The notes beneath the pieces were generated by a model. That model searched no databases. It was not told where the DNA came from and saw nothing but the letters and a program-made list of their open reading frames with translations. A stretch of 64,000 nt of DNA from Palsa-504 sp963834685. GTDB taxonomy: Bacteria; Actinomycetota; Actinomycetes; Streptosporangiales; Streptosporangiaceae. A program made the position numbers and the translations under genes. The stretch's first letter is position 1, and the number at the start of each line of letters is the position of its first letter. Below, piece after piece: positions 1 through 10,201 of this stretch. The stretch spans positions 1-64,000 of the forward strand of contig CAWICW010000001.1 of assembly GCA_963834685.1 (NCBI GenBank). The letters run 5' to 3'.

Positions 1-71
1 GCCGCACGGGACGATCGGGTTCCGCGTCGGCGTTATGGTCCTGACAACGACACCAGATGTGACTGGAGCAG

Positions 72-716
72 GTGAGTAGTGTGACTCAGCCCCTGTGGAC
101 CCCCACGCCGCCGTCGATCGTGGCCGCGACGGAACCGCCGGTCCAGCCGTTCGGGGACCAGTTGTTCCAGCGGCTGCTGCGGCACCGCATTATCTTCCTC
201 GGCCAGCAGGTGGACGACGACATCGCCAACCGCATCTGCGGCGAGATCGTGCTGCTCTCCTCCGAGGACGCCAGGCGCGACATCAGCATCTACATCAATT
301 CCCCGGGCGGCTCGGTCTACGCGGGCATGGCCATCTACGACATCATGCAGTACGTGCCGAACGACATCGCGACCTACGCCATGGGCATGGCCGCGTCGAT
401 GGGTCAGTTCCTGCTGACCGCGGGCGCGCCGGGGAAGCGGTACGCGCTGCCGCACGCGCAGATCCTGATGCACCAGCCCTCCGGCGGGATCGGCGGTACC
501 GCGTCCGATATCAGGATCCAGGCCGAGCAGATGCTCTACGTCAAGCGCACGCTGTTCGAGCGCACCGCCTACCACACCGGCCAGCCGATCGAGCAAATTG
601 AGAAGGACGCCGACCGCGACCGCTGGTTCACCGCCGAGGAGGCCAAGGATTACGGCTTCGTCGACCAGGTGATCCGCAGCGCCATCGAGGTGCCGACCGT
701 GGGCGTCCTGTCATGA
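72..716 (+). CDS. clpP1: ATP-dependent Clp protease proteolytic subunit 1
   Basis: This is a ClpP serine peptidase that forms the proteolytic ring chambers which degrade proteins unfolded by ClpX or ClpC in the cytoplasm. The catalytic Ser lies in GMAASMGQ, the His in LMHQPSGG, and the Asp region is followed by DRDRWFTAEEAKDYGFVD near the C-terminus. At 214 aa it has full family length. The start is a GTG; a second GTG three codons later is possible. It overlaps the next clpP by four bases (ATGA), so the two subunits are translationally coupled. Actinobacteria normally make a mixed ClpP1P2 tetradecamer, which the tandem arrangement fits. Confidence 0.96.
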   Translation: MSSVTQPLWTPTPPSIVAATEPPVQPFGDQLFQRLLRHRIIFLGQQVDDDIANRICGEIVLLSSEDARRDISIYINSPGGSVYAGMAIYDIMQYVPNDIATYAMGMAASMGQFLLTAGAPGKRYALPHAQILMHQPSGGIGGTASDIRIQAEQMLYVKRTLFERTAYHTGQPIEQIEKDADRDRWFTAEEAKDYGFVDQVIRSAIEVPTVGVLS

Positions 717-1423
717 CCCAGCCAAAGGAGCCGAACGTGCTGACCCCGCAGTCCAGGTACGTGCTGCCGTCCTTCGTGGAGCGCACGTCGTACGGGATCA
801 AGGAGATGAACCCGTACAACAAGCTCTTCGAGGAGCGGATCATCTTTCTCGGCGTCCAGATCGACGACGCCTCCGCCAACGACGTCATGGCTCAGCTGCT
901 CACGCTCGAGGCCATCGACCCCGATCGCGACATCACCATGTACATCAACTCGCCCGGCGGGTCGATGACCTCGATGATGGCGATCTACGACACCATGCAG
1001 TTCATCCAGCCGGACATCACCACGTGCTGCATCGGCCAGGCCGCCTCGGCGGCTGCGGTGATACTGGCGGCCGGGACCAAGGGCAAGCGGATGGCGCTGC
1101 CCAACTCCCGTATCCTCATCCACCAGCCCGCCACCGAGGGCGGCTACGGCCAGTCCACCGACATGGAGATCCAGGCTCGCGAGATCCTGCGTATGCGGTC
1201 TGCGATGGAGGTCATCCTGGCCCGGCATACGGGCAAGGACGAGGAGATAGTCCGCCGCGATATCGAGCGCGACAAGTTCCTCACCGCCGAGGAGGCCAAG
1301 GAATACGGCATCCTCGATGAGGTCCTGACCATGATCAAGCGGGGCAGTGAGCGCGCGGTCGAGGTAGTGTCGTCCTTACCGGGAGGAATCAGCTCTTCCT
1401 CTCGGGCCGCCAAGGGGGTTTGA
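713..1423 (+). CDS. clpP2: ATP-dependent Clp protease proteolytic subunit 2
   Basis: This is the second ClpP peptidase subunit, the expected partner of the upstream ClpP1 in a hetero-oligomeric protease. The Ser motif is GQAASAAAVIL, the His motif LIHQPATEGG, and the acidic region is ERDKFLTAEEAKEYGILDEV. It is longer than clpP1 at the C-terminus, with a Ser-rich tail ending SSSSRAAKGV. The ATG start overlaps the clpP1 stop; an internal GTG eight codons in, preceded by a purine-rich stretch, could be the start instead. About 130 bp separate it from clpX, so clpX may also have its own promoter. Confidence 0.95.
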   Translation: MTQPKEPNVLTPQSRYVLPSFVERTSYGIKEMNPYNKLFEERIIFLGVQIDDASANDVMAQLLTLEAIDPDRDITMYINSPGGSMTSMMAIYDTMQFIQPDITTCCIGQAASAAAVILAAGTKGKRMALPNSRILIHQPATEGGYGQSTDMEIQAREILRMRSAMEVILARHTGKDEEIVRRDIERDKFLTAEEAKEYGILDEVLTMIKRGSERAVEVVSSLPGGISSSSRAAKGV

Positions 1424-1553
1424 TGGTGTCCATCGAACCCAGGAGGCGGTACCGTCGATATGCAACACATGACGGCCTCGCGGGACATGCCCGCCGGAGG
1501 CGGTCGGCCCTCAAGCTGGCCGTCGCGGCGGCCCCATGTAAAGGAGTATCTGG

Positions 1554-2828
<1,275 letters not shown>

Positions 2829-2956
2829 GCCCGCGGCCCGCGGCGGCCGCGAGAGCCTCGGTACGGTAGTAGCGCATCCGTTCGATAGAAGCTGGCTAAC
2901 CTGCGGATTTACTCCGAACCGACCGTAACCGCCGCTTGTCGACTTTGGGGTATTGC

Positions 2957-2977
2957 CCATGATCATCGCCATTCCTG
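2957..2977 (+). repeat. Degenerate copy of the CATGATCATGG intergenic repeat
   Basis: The intergenic region after clpX contains CCATGATCATCGCCATTCCTG. It shares the CCATGATCAT core and the GCCATTCCTG segment with the better copy downstream of valS. Only one arm is recognisable, so it is probably a decayed or partial copy. Confidence 0.4.
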
Positions 2978-3082
2978 TGTAGCCTCCAACCTATTGCGTT
3001 AGGCTGGCGCGGTTCCCGCCACGCCAGGATCTCGGACGCTGACCAGCAGCCGTCTTCCACAGCGACGGGGAATTGAGCACAG

Positions 3083-5353
3083 ATGAGTGGTTGGGACTCC
3101 CCGACGGGGAGCTGGGACTCCGGTCCCGAACCCGAAGGCTCCGGATCGGACGATCAGGGCTATCCGCACAGCCAGCCGACCGGCGGCCACCGCACCATCC
3201 GCGGCGGTGAAGGCATCCTTCGCACCGGGCGAAGAGGCCTGCCCGGCTACGATCAGGCGCAAAACTCCGATCAGTCCTCCGGCTACGACCAGGGGTCCGG
3301 CTACGGGCAGCTGCCCGGCTACGAGCAGGGATCTGGCTACGGCCAGGAGCCGGGCTACGGCCAGCAGCCCGGTTACGGGCAAGTGTCCGGCTACGGGCAG
3401 CAGCCCGGCTACGGCCAGGACTCCGGTTACGGCCAGCAGCCCGGCTACGGCCAGGATTCCGGCTACGGCCAGCCGTCCGGTTACGGCCAGGATCCCGGTT
3501 ACGGGCAGGATCCCGGCTACGGGCAGGATCCCGGCTACGGCCAGCCGTCCGGGTACGGCCAGGACCGGGGTTACAGCCCGCAGTCCGGCCACGGGCAGCA
3601 GCCCGGCTACGAGGCCGGAACCACTCCGGCGCCTGTCATGCGCTACGGTCAGGGCCCGGGAGAAGATCCGGGCTACCGCACCGAGCCGCGAAACCCGCTC
3701 GGAACCGGATCCCAGGCCCCGCTCGGCACCGGGCCGCAGACCGCCCCGGCTCCGCAGGCCGGCCTGCCCGTGCCCCGGCGCGCGATCAGTTCCGGGTCGC
3801 AGAACGCCGTCGACTCCGGGCCGCAGGCATCGGTCGGCTACGACCAGCCCGCCAGCGGGGCCTACCCCGCGTACGACTCGGCCGACGGAAGCCGGACGGC
3901 CTGGCCGGGCGCTGGCGACCAGCCCGGATTCGGCAGCCACCAGGCGTCCAGCCAGGATTACGGGCCGGGCGGCTATGGCCAGCAAGGCTACGACCGGCAA
4001 GGCTACGACCAGCAAGGCTACGACCAGGTCGGCGCCGATCAGCGGGGCTTCGATCAGCGCCGCTATGAGCAACGGGACTACGAGCAGCCGGGCTACGGGC
4101 GTGGCGGTTACGGGCAGCAAGACTATGACCAGCCCGGTTTCGACACCGGCCGGTCCCGCGCCTTCGGCGAGCCCGATCAGCCGTACCCGGGCCAGGGGAC
4201 CCAGGGTTTCCAGACCGAGGCCTACTCCCAGCCGGGCTTCGAGCGGCCGGGCTACTCCCAGAACGGCTACGCCGACCACGGCTCCGGCCCGAGCGGATAC
4301 AACCAGGCCGGTTACAACCAGGCCGGTTACGGCCTGAACGCCCTCGGCCAGCCGATCAGCCCGAGCGGCGCCGGCTACCAGCAGGACGGCTACGGCCAGG
4401 GTTCATACGCCCAGGATCAATACGGGCAGAACGGCACCCAGGCCACCTACCCGCCGGACGGTTACGGCCAGGCGGGCTACGGCCAGGGCCGTTACGGCCA
4501 GGATAGCTACCGCCAGGACGCATACGGGACCGGCGGACACGGGCCGGACGCGTACACCCAGCCCGGATACGAACAGCCCGGATACGAACAGCCGGGATAC
4601 GAGCAACCGGCCGGACCGCCCTACGGCGACGACGACCGTACCCCGCCCGGCCGGTCGCCGCGACCCGGCTCGTCCCGCTCAGCCCCGCGGCCGCCGCAGC
4701 GGCTGGCCGGGATCCGGATGGTCCTCTACCTGCTCGCCTCCGTGGTCGGCGTGGTGGTGATCGTGCTGCTGGTCGTCCGCCTGACCAAGACCGGCGACAA
4801 CAGCGCGGCGGCGGGGACAACGACCCCCAGCACCAGTGCCCCGGCTGCCGGGCCGGCGTCCAAGTACCAGTTCACCGCCGCAGCCAAGGCCGGCTCGTTC
4901 GCGCTGGACGCGGCTGGGACCAAGGATTTCGCCAAGCAGGCGGAGAGCGCGGCGGCTCCCGGCGTCGAGCAGATCAAAGCCAGGGGAGCGGGTCGGCCGG
5001 ACAAGGTCACCTTCGCCATGTACGACCTCGGGTCGGTCACGACCCCGGGGTCCAGCGACTTCAAGGCCGCCACGTTCGTCGGTTACGAGGGCACGTTCAA
5101 CCCGGCCGCGGTCATCAAGTACGAGCAGACCCAGCTTGTCTCCACCCGCATGGTCAGCGCGGGCCCGCACGGCGGGGAGATGATGTGCGGTTACAACCGC
5201 TCGACCGGCTCCGAGGCCAGTGACTGCCTCTGGGTCACCACCAGCACGTTCGGCCAGGTGGAGTTCATCGTCGGCCAGACGCCGGCAAAGTACCAGGGCG
5301 CCTCCTCCATCACCTTGGTGATCAGGAACGCCGTGGAGGTCCCGGCCAGCTGA
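3083..5353 (+). CDS. Membrane protein with giant Tyr-Gly-Gln-rich disordered N-terminus
   Basis: Function not recognised. Residues about 55-530 are low-complexity and dominated by GYGQ-type repeats (at least 20 YGQ triplets, often SGYGQ or PGYGQD), with almost no hydrophobic residues except Tyr. One hydrophobic segment follows at about 545-568 (MVLYLLASVVGVVVIVLLVV), preceded by Arg/Pro-rich sequence, which predicts a cytoplasmic N-terminus. A Ser/Thr/Ala linker leads to an extracytoplasmic domain of about 165 aa with two Cys (MMCGYN, DCLWV) that could form a disulfide. Actinobacterial membrane proteins often carry Pro/Gln/Gly-rich cytoplasmic tails, but this one is unusually long and regular. 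The repeat resembles the FUS-type low-complexity domain in composition only. It stands alone between clpX and valS. Confidence 0.85.
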   Translation: MSGWDSPTGSWDSGPEPEGSGSDDQGYPHSQPTGGHRTIRGGEGILRTGRRGLPGYDQAQNSDQSSGYDQGSGYGQLPGYEQGSGYGQEPGYGQQPGYGQVSGYGQQPGYGQDSGYGQQPGYGQDSGYGQPSGYGQDPGYGQDPGYGQDPGYGQPSGYGQDRGYSPQSGHGQQPGYEAGTTPAPVMRYGQGPGEDPGYRTEPRNPLGTGSQAPLGTGPQTAPAPQAGLPVPRRAISSGSQNAVDSGPQASVGYDQPASGAYPAYDSADGSRTAWPGAGDQPGFGSHQASSQDYGPGGYGQQGYDRQGYDQQGYDQVGADQRGFDQRRYEQRDYEQPGYGRGGYGQQDYDQPGFDTGRSRAFGEPDQPYPGQGTQGFQTEAYSQPGFERPGYSQNGYADHGSGPSGYNQAGYNQAGYGLNALGQPISPSGAGYQQDGYGQGSYAQDQYGQNGTQATYPPDGYGQAGYGQGRYGQDSYRQDAYGTGGHGPDAYTQPGYEQPGYEQPGYEQPAGPPYGDDDRTPPGRSPRPGSSRSAPRPPQRLAGIRMVLYLLASVVGVVVIVLLVVRLTKTGDNSAAAGTTTPSTSAPAAGPASKYQFTAAAKAGSFALDAAGTKDFAKQAESAAAPGVEQIKARGAGRPDKVTFAMYDLGSVTTPGSSDFKAATFVGYEGTFNPAAVIKYEQTQLVSTRMVSAGPHGGEMMCGYNRSTGSEASDCLWVTTSTFGQVEFIVGQTPAKYQGASSITLVIRNAVEVPAS

Positions 5354-5366
5354 CGCGGTCCCGCCC

Positions 5367-5388
5367 GCTGCCCGGCTAGCCGGGCAGC
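5367..5388 (+). terminator. Perfect hairpin downstream of the YGQ-rich gene
   Basis: Two 10-base arms (GCTGCCCGGC and GCCGGGCAGC) are separated by TA just after the stop codon. There is no T-tract, so it may be an actinobacterial terminator without a U-run, or a 3' stabilising hairpin. Confidence 0.55.
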
Positions 5389-5421
5389 AAAGCACTTCGC
5401 TGGGCCGTAGACTCACCTGTC

Positions 5422-8028
5422 GTGAGCAGACCCGATCCGATCGAGCTGCCCTCCCAGTACGCGCCCGCCGAGGTGGAGGGCCCGCGTTACGAACGCTGGG
5501 AGAAGGCAGGGTACTTCGCCGCGGACGCGTACTCCACCGCGCCCGCGTACTGCATCGTGATCCCCCCGCCGAACGTCACCGGTTCCCTGCACATCGGCCA
5601 CGCGCTCGACCACACCCTGATGGACGCGCTGATCAGGCGCCGTCGCATGCAGGGCTACAACACGCTGTGGCTGCCGGGCATGGACCACGCGGGCATCGCC
5701 ACCCAGAACGTGGTGGAGCGCGAGCTGGCCCGCGACGGCCTGTCCCGCCACGACCTGGGCCGCGAGGCGTTCGTCGAGCGGGTCTGGCAGTGGAAGGCCG
5801 AGTCGGGTGGCAAGATCCTGGGCCAGATGCGCCGCCTGGGCGACAGCGTGGACTGGTCGCGCGAGCGGTTCACGATGGACGCGGGCCTGTCCCGCGCGGT
5901 GCAGACGATCTTCAAGCAGCTCTACGACGACGGCCTGATCTACCGCGCCGAGCGCATCATCAACTGGTGCCCCCGGTGCCTGACCGCGCTGTCCGACATC
6001 GAGGTCGACCACCTCGACGATGAGGGCGAGCTCACCTCGATCCGCTACGGAGACAGTGACGACTCGATCGTGGTCGCCACCACCCGGCCGGAGACCATGC
6101 TCGGCGACACGGCCGTGGCGGTGCACCCCGACGACCCGCGCTACGCCCGCCTGGTCGGCCACACCGTCGAGCTGCCGCTCACCGGGCGCCGCATCCCGGT
6201 GATCGCCGATGACCACGTCGACCCGGCGTTCGGCACCGGGGCGGTCAAGGTGACCCCGGCACACGACCCGAACGACTTCGAGATCGGCCGCCGGCACGAC
6301 CTGCCCAGCCTGACCATCATGGACGAGCACGGCGTGATCACCACGCACGGCCCGTTCCAGGGGCTCGACCGGTTGGAGGCCCGCCCCGCGGTGGTCCGCG
6401 CGCTGCGCGAGCAGGGCCGGATCGTGGCCGAGGTCCGCCCGTACGTGCACGCCGTCGGCCACTGCAGCCGCTGCGGCACCACGGTCGAGCCGCGCCAGTC
6501 GCTGCAGTGGTTCGTCCGCGTCGCCCCGCTGGCCAAGGCGGCCGGCGACGCGGTCCGCGACGGCCGCGTCCGGCTGCACCCGCCGGAGATGAACGCGCGG
6601 TACTTCGGCTGGGTCGACGACATGCACGACTGGTGCATCAGCCGTCAGCTGTGGTGGGGCCACCGTATTCCAGTCTTTTATGGACCGAACGGAGCGTTGC
6701 GTTGCGTCGGCCCGGACGAGCAAGCCCCCGAGGGCTGGAGCCAGGATCCTGACGTGCTCGACACCTGGTTCTCCTCGGCCCTGTGGCCGTTCTCCACCCT
6801 CGGCTGGCCGGACGACACCCCGGACCTGCGCACCTTCTACCCGACCAGCGTGCTCGTCACCGGCTACGACATCCTGTTCTTCTGGGTCGCGCGGATGATG
6901 ATGTTCGGCCTGTACGCGATGCAGGACAAGGCTCCCGCCGACGCGGTCCCGTTCCGCGTCGTGGTCCTGCACGGCCTGGTCCGCGACCAGTTCGGCAAGA
7001 AGATGTCCAAGTCGCGCGGGAACACCGTGGACCCGCTGGACTGGATGGACCGGTTCGGCGCCGACGCGACCCGGTTCACCCTGGCCCGCGGGGCCAACCC
7101 GGGCAGCGACATCGCCATCAGCGAGGAGTGGGCGGCCGGCTCGCGTAACTTCTGCAACAAGCTGTGGAACGCGGTCCGTTTCGCCCTCCTCAACGGCGCG
7201 CACGTTCCCGCCACCGCCCTGACCCCGGCCGCGTATTCCGTGCCGGACCGGTGGATCTTGTCCCGGCTCTCGGCCGTGATTACCGAGGTGGACGAGCTGT
7301 TCGAGCAGTTCGAGTTCGGCAAGATCTGCGACGTGCTGTACCACTTCGCCTGGGACGAGGTCTGCGACTGGTACCTGGAGCTGGCCAAGGTCCCGCTGAC
7401 CTCCGGTGACCTGGCGGCAGCCGAGACGACCAGGCAGGTGCTCGGGTTCGTACTCGATCAGCTGCTCCGCCTGCTGCATCCGGTCATGCCGTTCGTGACC
7501 GACGAGCTGTGGACCGCCTTGACCGGTGAGGACTCGGTCATGGTGGCGTCCTGGCCGGCGTTCTCCGGTACCGATCCGGCCGCCGAGGCGGAGATCAACT
7601 CGCTGATGCGGCTGGTGACCGAGGTCCGGCGGTTCCGCTCGGATCAGGGGCTGCGCCCCGGGCAGCGGGTGGCCGCCCGGCTGGCGGGCATCGAGGCCAC
7701 GCCGCTGGCCGGACACGAGGAGCGGATCCGGTCCCTGCTGCGACTTACCCCGCCCGCGGACGGCTTCGCCGCCTCGGCCTCGCTGTCAGTCGAGGACATT
7801 ACGGTGCAACTCGACGTGGCCGGTGTGATCGACGTCGCGGCCGAGCGCCGCCGGCTGGAGAAGGATCTGGCCGCGGCCCGGAGCGAAGCCGAGCAGGCCG
7901 GGCGGAAGCTGGCCAACGGTGAGTTCACCTCAAAGGCCCCTGCCGCTGTGGTGGATAAGACTCGCGCGCGCCTGGACGCGGCCCGGGCGGACATCACGCG
8001 CCTGGAGGACCGCCTGGCCACCCTCTAA
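5422..8028 (+). CDS. valS: Valine--tRNA ligase
   Basis: Charges tRNA-Val with valine in the cytoplasm. The class I signature LHIGHA is at about residues 57-61 and KMSKS at about 527-531. The editing domain lies between them, the anticodon-binding domain follows, and a C-terminal coiled coil (RRRLEKDLAAARSEAEQAG onwards) is present. Its 868 aa are normal for actinobacteria. GTG start. The stretch encoding VFYGPNG uses TTT TAT GGA, unusually AT-rich for this gene, and coincides with a recurrent T-tract motif reported separately. folC follows after a palindromic repeat. Confidence 0.97.
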   Translation: MSRPDPIELPSQYAPAEVEGPRYERWEKAGYFAADAYSTAPAYCIVIPPPNVTGSLHIGHALDHTLMDALIRRRRMQGYNTLWLPGMDHAGIATQNVVERELARDGLSRHDLGREAFVERVWQWKAESGGKILGQMRRLGDSVDWSRERFTMDAGLSRAVQTIFKQLYDDGLIYRAERIINWCPRCLTALSDIEVDHLDDEGELTSIRYGDSDDSIVVATTRPETMLGDTAVAVHPDDPRYARLVGHTVELPLTGRRIPVIADDHVDPAFGTGAVKVTPAHDPNDFEIGRRHDLPSLTIMDEHGVITTHGPFQGLDRLEARPAVVRALREQGRIVAEVRPYVHAVGHCSRCGTTVEPRQSLQWFVRVAPLAKAAGDAVRDGRVRLHPPEMNARYFGWVDDMHDWCISRQLWWGHRIPVFYGPNGALRCVGPDEQAPEGWSQDPDVLDTWFSSALWPFSTLGWPDDTPDLRTFYPTSVLVTGYDILFFWVARMMMFGLYAMQDKAPADAVPFRVVVLHGLVRDQFGKKMSKSRGNTVDPLDWMDRFGADATRFTLARGANPGSDIAISEEWAAGSRNFCNKLWNAVRFALLNGAHVPATALTPAAYSVPDRWILSRLSAVITEVDELFEQFEFGKICDVLYHFAWDEVCDWYLELAKVPLTSGDLAAAETTRQVLGFVLDQLLRLLHPVMPFVTDELWTALTGEDSVMVASWPAFSGTDPAAEAEINSLMRLVTEVRRFRSDQGLRPGQRVAARLAGIEATPLAGHEERIRSLLRLTPPADGFAASASLSVEDITVQLDVAGVIDVAAERRRLEKDLAAARSEAEQAGRKLANGEFTSKAPAAVVDKTRARLDAARADITRLEDRLATL
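6675..6694 (+). repeat. T-tract/CGAACGG motif, copy inside valS
   Basis: The sequence is CTTTT, ATGGAC, then CGAACGGAG. It reads VFYGPNGA in valS, using rare TTT, TAT and GGA codons. It belongs to the same-strand motif family discussed in the findings. Confidence 0.45.
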
Positions 8029-8039
8029 CGGGCGGGCCT

Positions 8040-8094
8040 CCATGATCGTGGCCAGTTTTGGTCGCCCACGAGCCATTCCTGGCCATGATCATGG
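8040..8094 (+). repeat. Palindromic intergenic repeat (CATGATCATGGCCA family)
   Basis: Left arm CCATGATCGTGGCCAG and right arm CTGGCCATGATCATGG are inverted 16-mers with one mismatch, separated by 23 nt. It fills most of the valS-folC gap. A second copy lies after proB, and the internal GGCCAGTTTTGGTC is shared between them in inverted orientation, which shows they are members of one family. Confidence 0.8.
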
Positions 8095-8119
8095 TCCAGG
8101 GCCGAAGTAGGGTGGTGGG

Positions 8120-9541
8120 ATGGAAATCGAGGCGCGGATGCGGGAGGTCGAACGGGAGATCATCTCCCGTCGGCCTGAGCATTCCGTGGATCTTGCCCTG
8201 GACCGGATGAGCGAGCTCGTCGGGCTGCTCGGCGATCCGCAGCGGGCCTGCCCGGTCATCCACATCACCGGCACCAACGGCAAGACGTCTACCGCCCGGA
8301 TGACCGACGCGCTGCTGCGCGGCCGCGGGGTGCGCACCGGCCGGTTCACCAGCCCGCACCTGGTCTCGATCAGGGAGCGGATCGTCGTCGACGGCGCGCC
8401 GATCAGCCCGGAGCGCTTTGTGGCCGCCTACGACGAGGTCATCCCGTACGTCAAGCTGGTCGACGAGCGGCATCCGGTGCCGATGTCATTCTTCGAGGTC
8501 CTGACCGGGATGGCCTTCGCGGTCTTCGCCGACACCCCGGTCGACGTGGTGGTCCTCGAGGTCGGCGTGGGCGGCCGGCTCGACTGCACCAACGTCGCGG
8601 ACGGCGTGGTCGCGGTCATCACCCCGATCTCCATCGACCACACCCGGCTGCTCGGCAGCACGGTCGAGGAGATCGCGGGGGAGAAGGCCGGCATCATCAA
8701 GCCGGGCGCGGTCGCGGTACTCGCGCAGCAGCCGCTCGGCGCCGCCGAGGTGCTGCTCAGGTACGCGGTCGAGGTGGGCGCCACGGTGGCGCGAGAGGGC
8801 GTCGAGTTCGGCGTGCTGAGCCGCGAGCAGGCGGTCGGCGGGCAGCAGCTGGTGCTCCGCGGCCTGCGCGGCACCTACGAGGACGTGTACCTCCCGCTGT
8901 TCGGCCGGTACCAGGCGGGCAACGCGGCCTGCGCGCTCGCCGCGGTCGAGGCGTTCGCCGGGGTCTCGGACGACGCCGGAGGGGCGCTCGACGCGGACCT
9001 GGTGCGGGAGTCGTTCGCGAAGGTCAGCTCGCCCGGTCGGCTGGAGGTCGTCAGGCGCAGCCCCACCATCATCATCGACGCCGCCCACAACCCGGCCGGG
9101 ATGGCCGCGACCGTCGACGCGATCCAGGAGGCGTTCAGCTTCGCCCGCCTGTCCGGCGTCTTCGCGGCCAGCGGCGACAAGGACGTGCCGGGCATGCTGG
9201 CCGAGCTGGAGCCGCTGCTCACCGACATCGTGGTGACCCGCAATTCATCCGACCGCTCCCTGGACCCCGCGCAGACCGCGGAGCTGGCCGCCGAGATCTT
9301 CGGCGAGGACCGGGTCCAGTCCGCCGAGCGGCTCGACGACGCGATCGAGACCGCGGTCACGCTCGCCGATGAGGCCGTGGCGGAGACCGGACCCGGCAGT
9401 GGCGGTGTGCTCATCACCGGATCGGTGATCACCGCGGGCGATGCCCGCCGGCTGCTCGCCCCGGCCGGCGGCGAACTGCCTGCCGAACCGTCGGCGAAGC
9501 AGCCCTCGCGTCACTCATTCACCGCCGCGGAGCTGTCATGA
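8120..9541 (+). CDS. folC: Folylpolyglutamate synthase / dihydrofolate synthase
   Basis: Adds glutamate to dihydropteroate and to reduced folates, trapping the cofactor in the cell. The Mur-ligase-type P-loop GTNGKTSTAR is at about residues 51-60, and the central-domain motif EVGVGGRLDCTN and the C-terminal DAAHNPAG motif are present. Its 473 aa are typical. The stop overlaps the start of the next gene (ATGA). The neighbourhood valS-folC-DUF4233 is conserved across actinobacteria. Confidence 0.95.
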   Translation: MEIEARMREVEREIISRRPEHSVDLALDRMSELVGLLGDPQRACPVIHITGTNGKTSTARMTDALLRGRGVRTGRFTSPHLVSIRERIVVDGAPISPERFVAAYDEVIPYVKLVDERHPVPMSFFEVLTGMAFAVFADTPVDVVVLEVGVGGRLDCTNVADGVVAVITPISIDHTRLLGSTVEEIAGEKAGIIKPGAVAVLAQQPLGAAEVLLRYAVEVGATVAREGVEFGVLSREQAVGGQQLVLRGLRGTYEDVYLPLFGRYQAGNAACALAAVEAFAGVSDDAGGALDADLVRESFAKVSSPGRLEVVRRSPTIIIDAAHNPAGMAATVDAIQEAFSFARLSGVFAASGDKDVPGMLAELEPLLTDIVVTRNSSDRSLDPAQTAELAAEIFGEDRVQSAERLDDAIETAVTLADEAVAETGPGSGGVLITGSVITAGDARRLLAPAGGELPAEPSAKQPSRHSFTAAELS

Positions 9542-9888
9542 AACAGCTGCGGCAGCTGTGCGGCACGGTCCTGATCATGGAAGCCGTCGTCATCGGGCTC
9601 GCCATCCCGGTCGCCATCGTCCAGGAGCACCTGCGCCACGGCGTCGCGGGCGGCGTCGGCGGCGCCCTGGCCGTGTGCGCCCTGCTGCTAAGCGGCCTGG
9701 TCGGCCGCCCGGGCATGGGCTGGACGCTGTGGGCCGGCACCGCGCTGCAGGTCCTGATCATCGCCGCGGGCGTCGTCGTGCCGGCCATGTACATCCTCGG
9801 CGCGATCTTCGCCGCGCTGTGGTTCACCGGCATCTGGCTGGCCCGCCGCCTGCAGACCCCGCCTGCGTCCAGCGCCCCACATACCTAG
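9538..9888 (+). CDS. DUF4233 family membrane protein
   Basis: A 116-aa protein with about four hydrophobic segments, the small membrane protein that regularly follows folC in actinobacteria. No catalytic motif is visible and the role is unknown. It is translationally coupled to folC through a four-base overlap. In related genomes ndk usually comes next; here the following 313 bp contain no ndk reading frame. Confidence 0.85.
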   Translation: MKQLRQLCGTVLIMEAVVIGLAIPVAIVQEHLRHGVAGGVGGALAVCALLLSGLVGRPGMGWTLWAGTALQVLIIAAGVVVPAMYILGAIFAALWFTGIWLARRLQTPPASSAPHT

Positions 9889-10057
9889 CGCCACTGAAGC
9901 CCTGGTCACGGCCGCGGCGCCGGGGTGGCGCGGGCCTTCCCCGGCCGCGTCCTCCGGCGCGCCGCCGGTCCGGCGCGCCGGTGGCACGCCCGATCGTGGG
10001 TAAGCTTGACCGCAGTGGCGAATCATCAGCATCCGGCGGCGGGCTCGCTCACAGCAG

Positions 10058-10078
10058 CCGGGAAGATCATCTTCCCGG
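10058..10078 (+). promoter_or_regulatory. 21-bp perfect palindrome upstream of mreB
   Basis: Arms CCGGGAAGAT and ATCTTCCCGG flank a single central C. It lies about 120 bp before the mreB start in a 313-bp gap without a convincing gene. The near-perfect symmetry suggests an operator for a dimeric regulator; a hairpin in a leader RNA is the alternative. Confidence 0.5.
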
Positions 10079-10201
10079 AACCAGGTGAGCTGGTGTCACC
10101 GTTGTCAAAATAAGACCCCCAGCCCGCTCCATGGCGTGGACCGCGAAACCCACGCTCACAGTTCCAGATCTCCATCCCGGATCGGAAGGTTCCCGTTCCC
10201 G

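Noticed and set aside
5413..7716. Long minus-strand open frame opposite valS
   Set aside because: High GC leaves the antisense frame open; no conserved motifs, while the plus strand encodes a complete valS.
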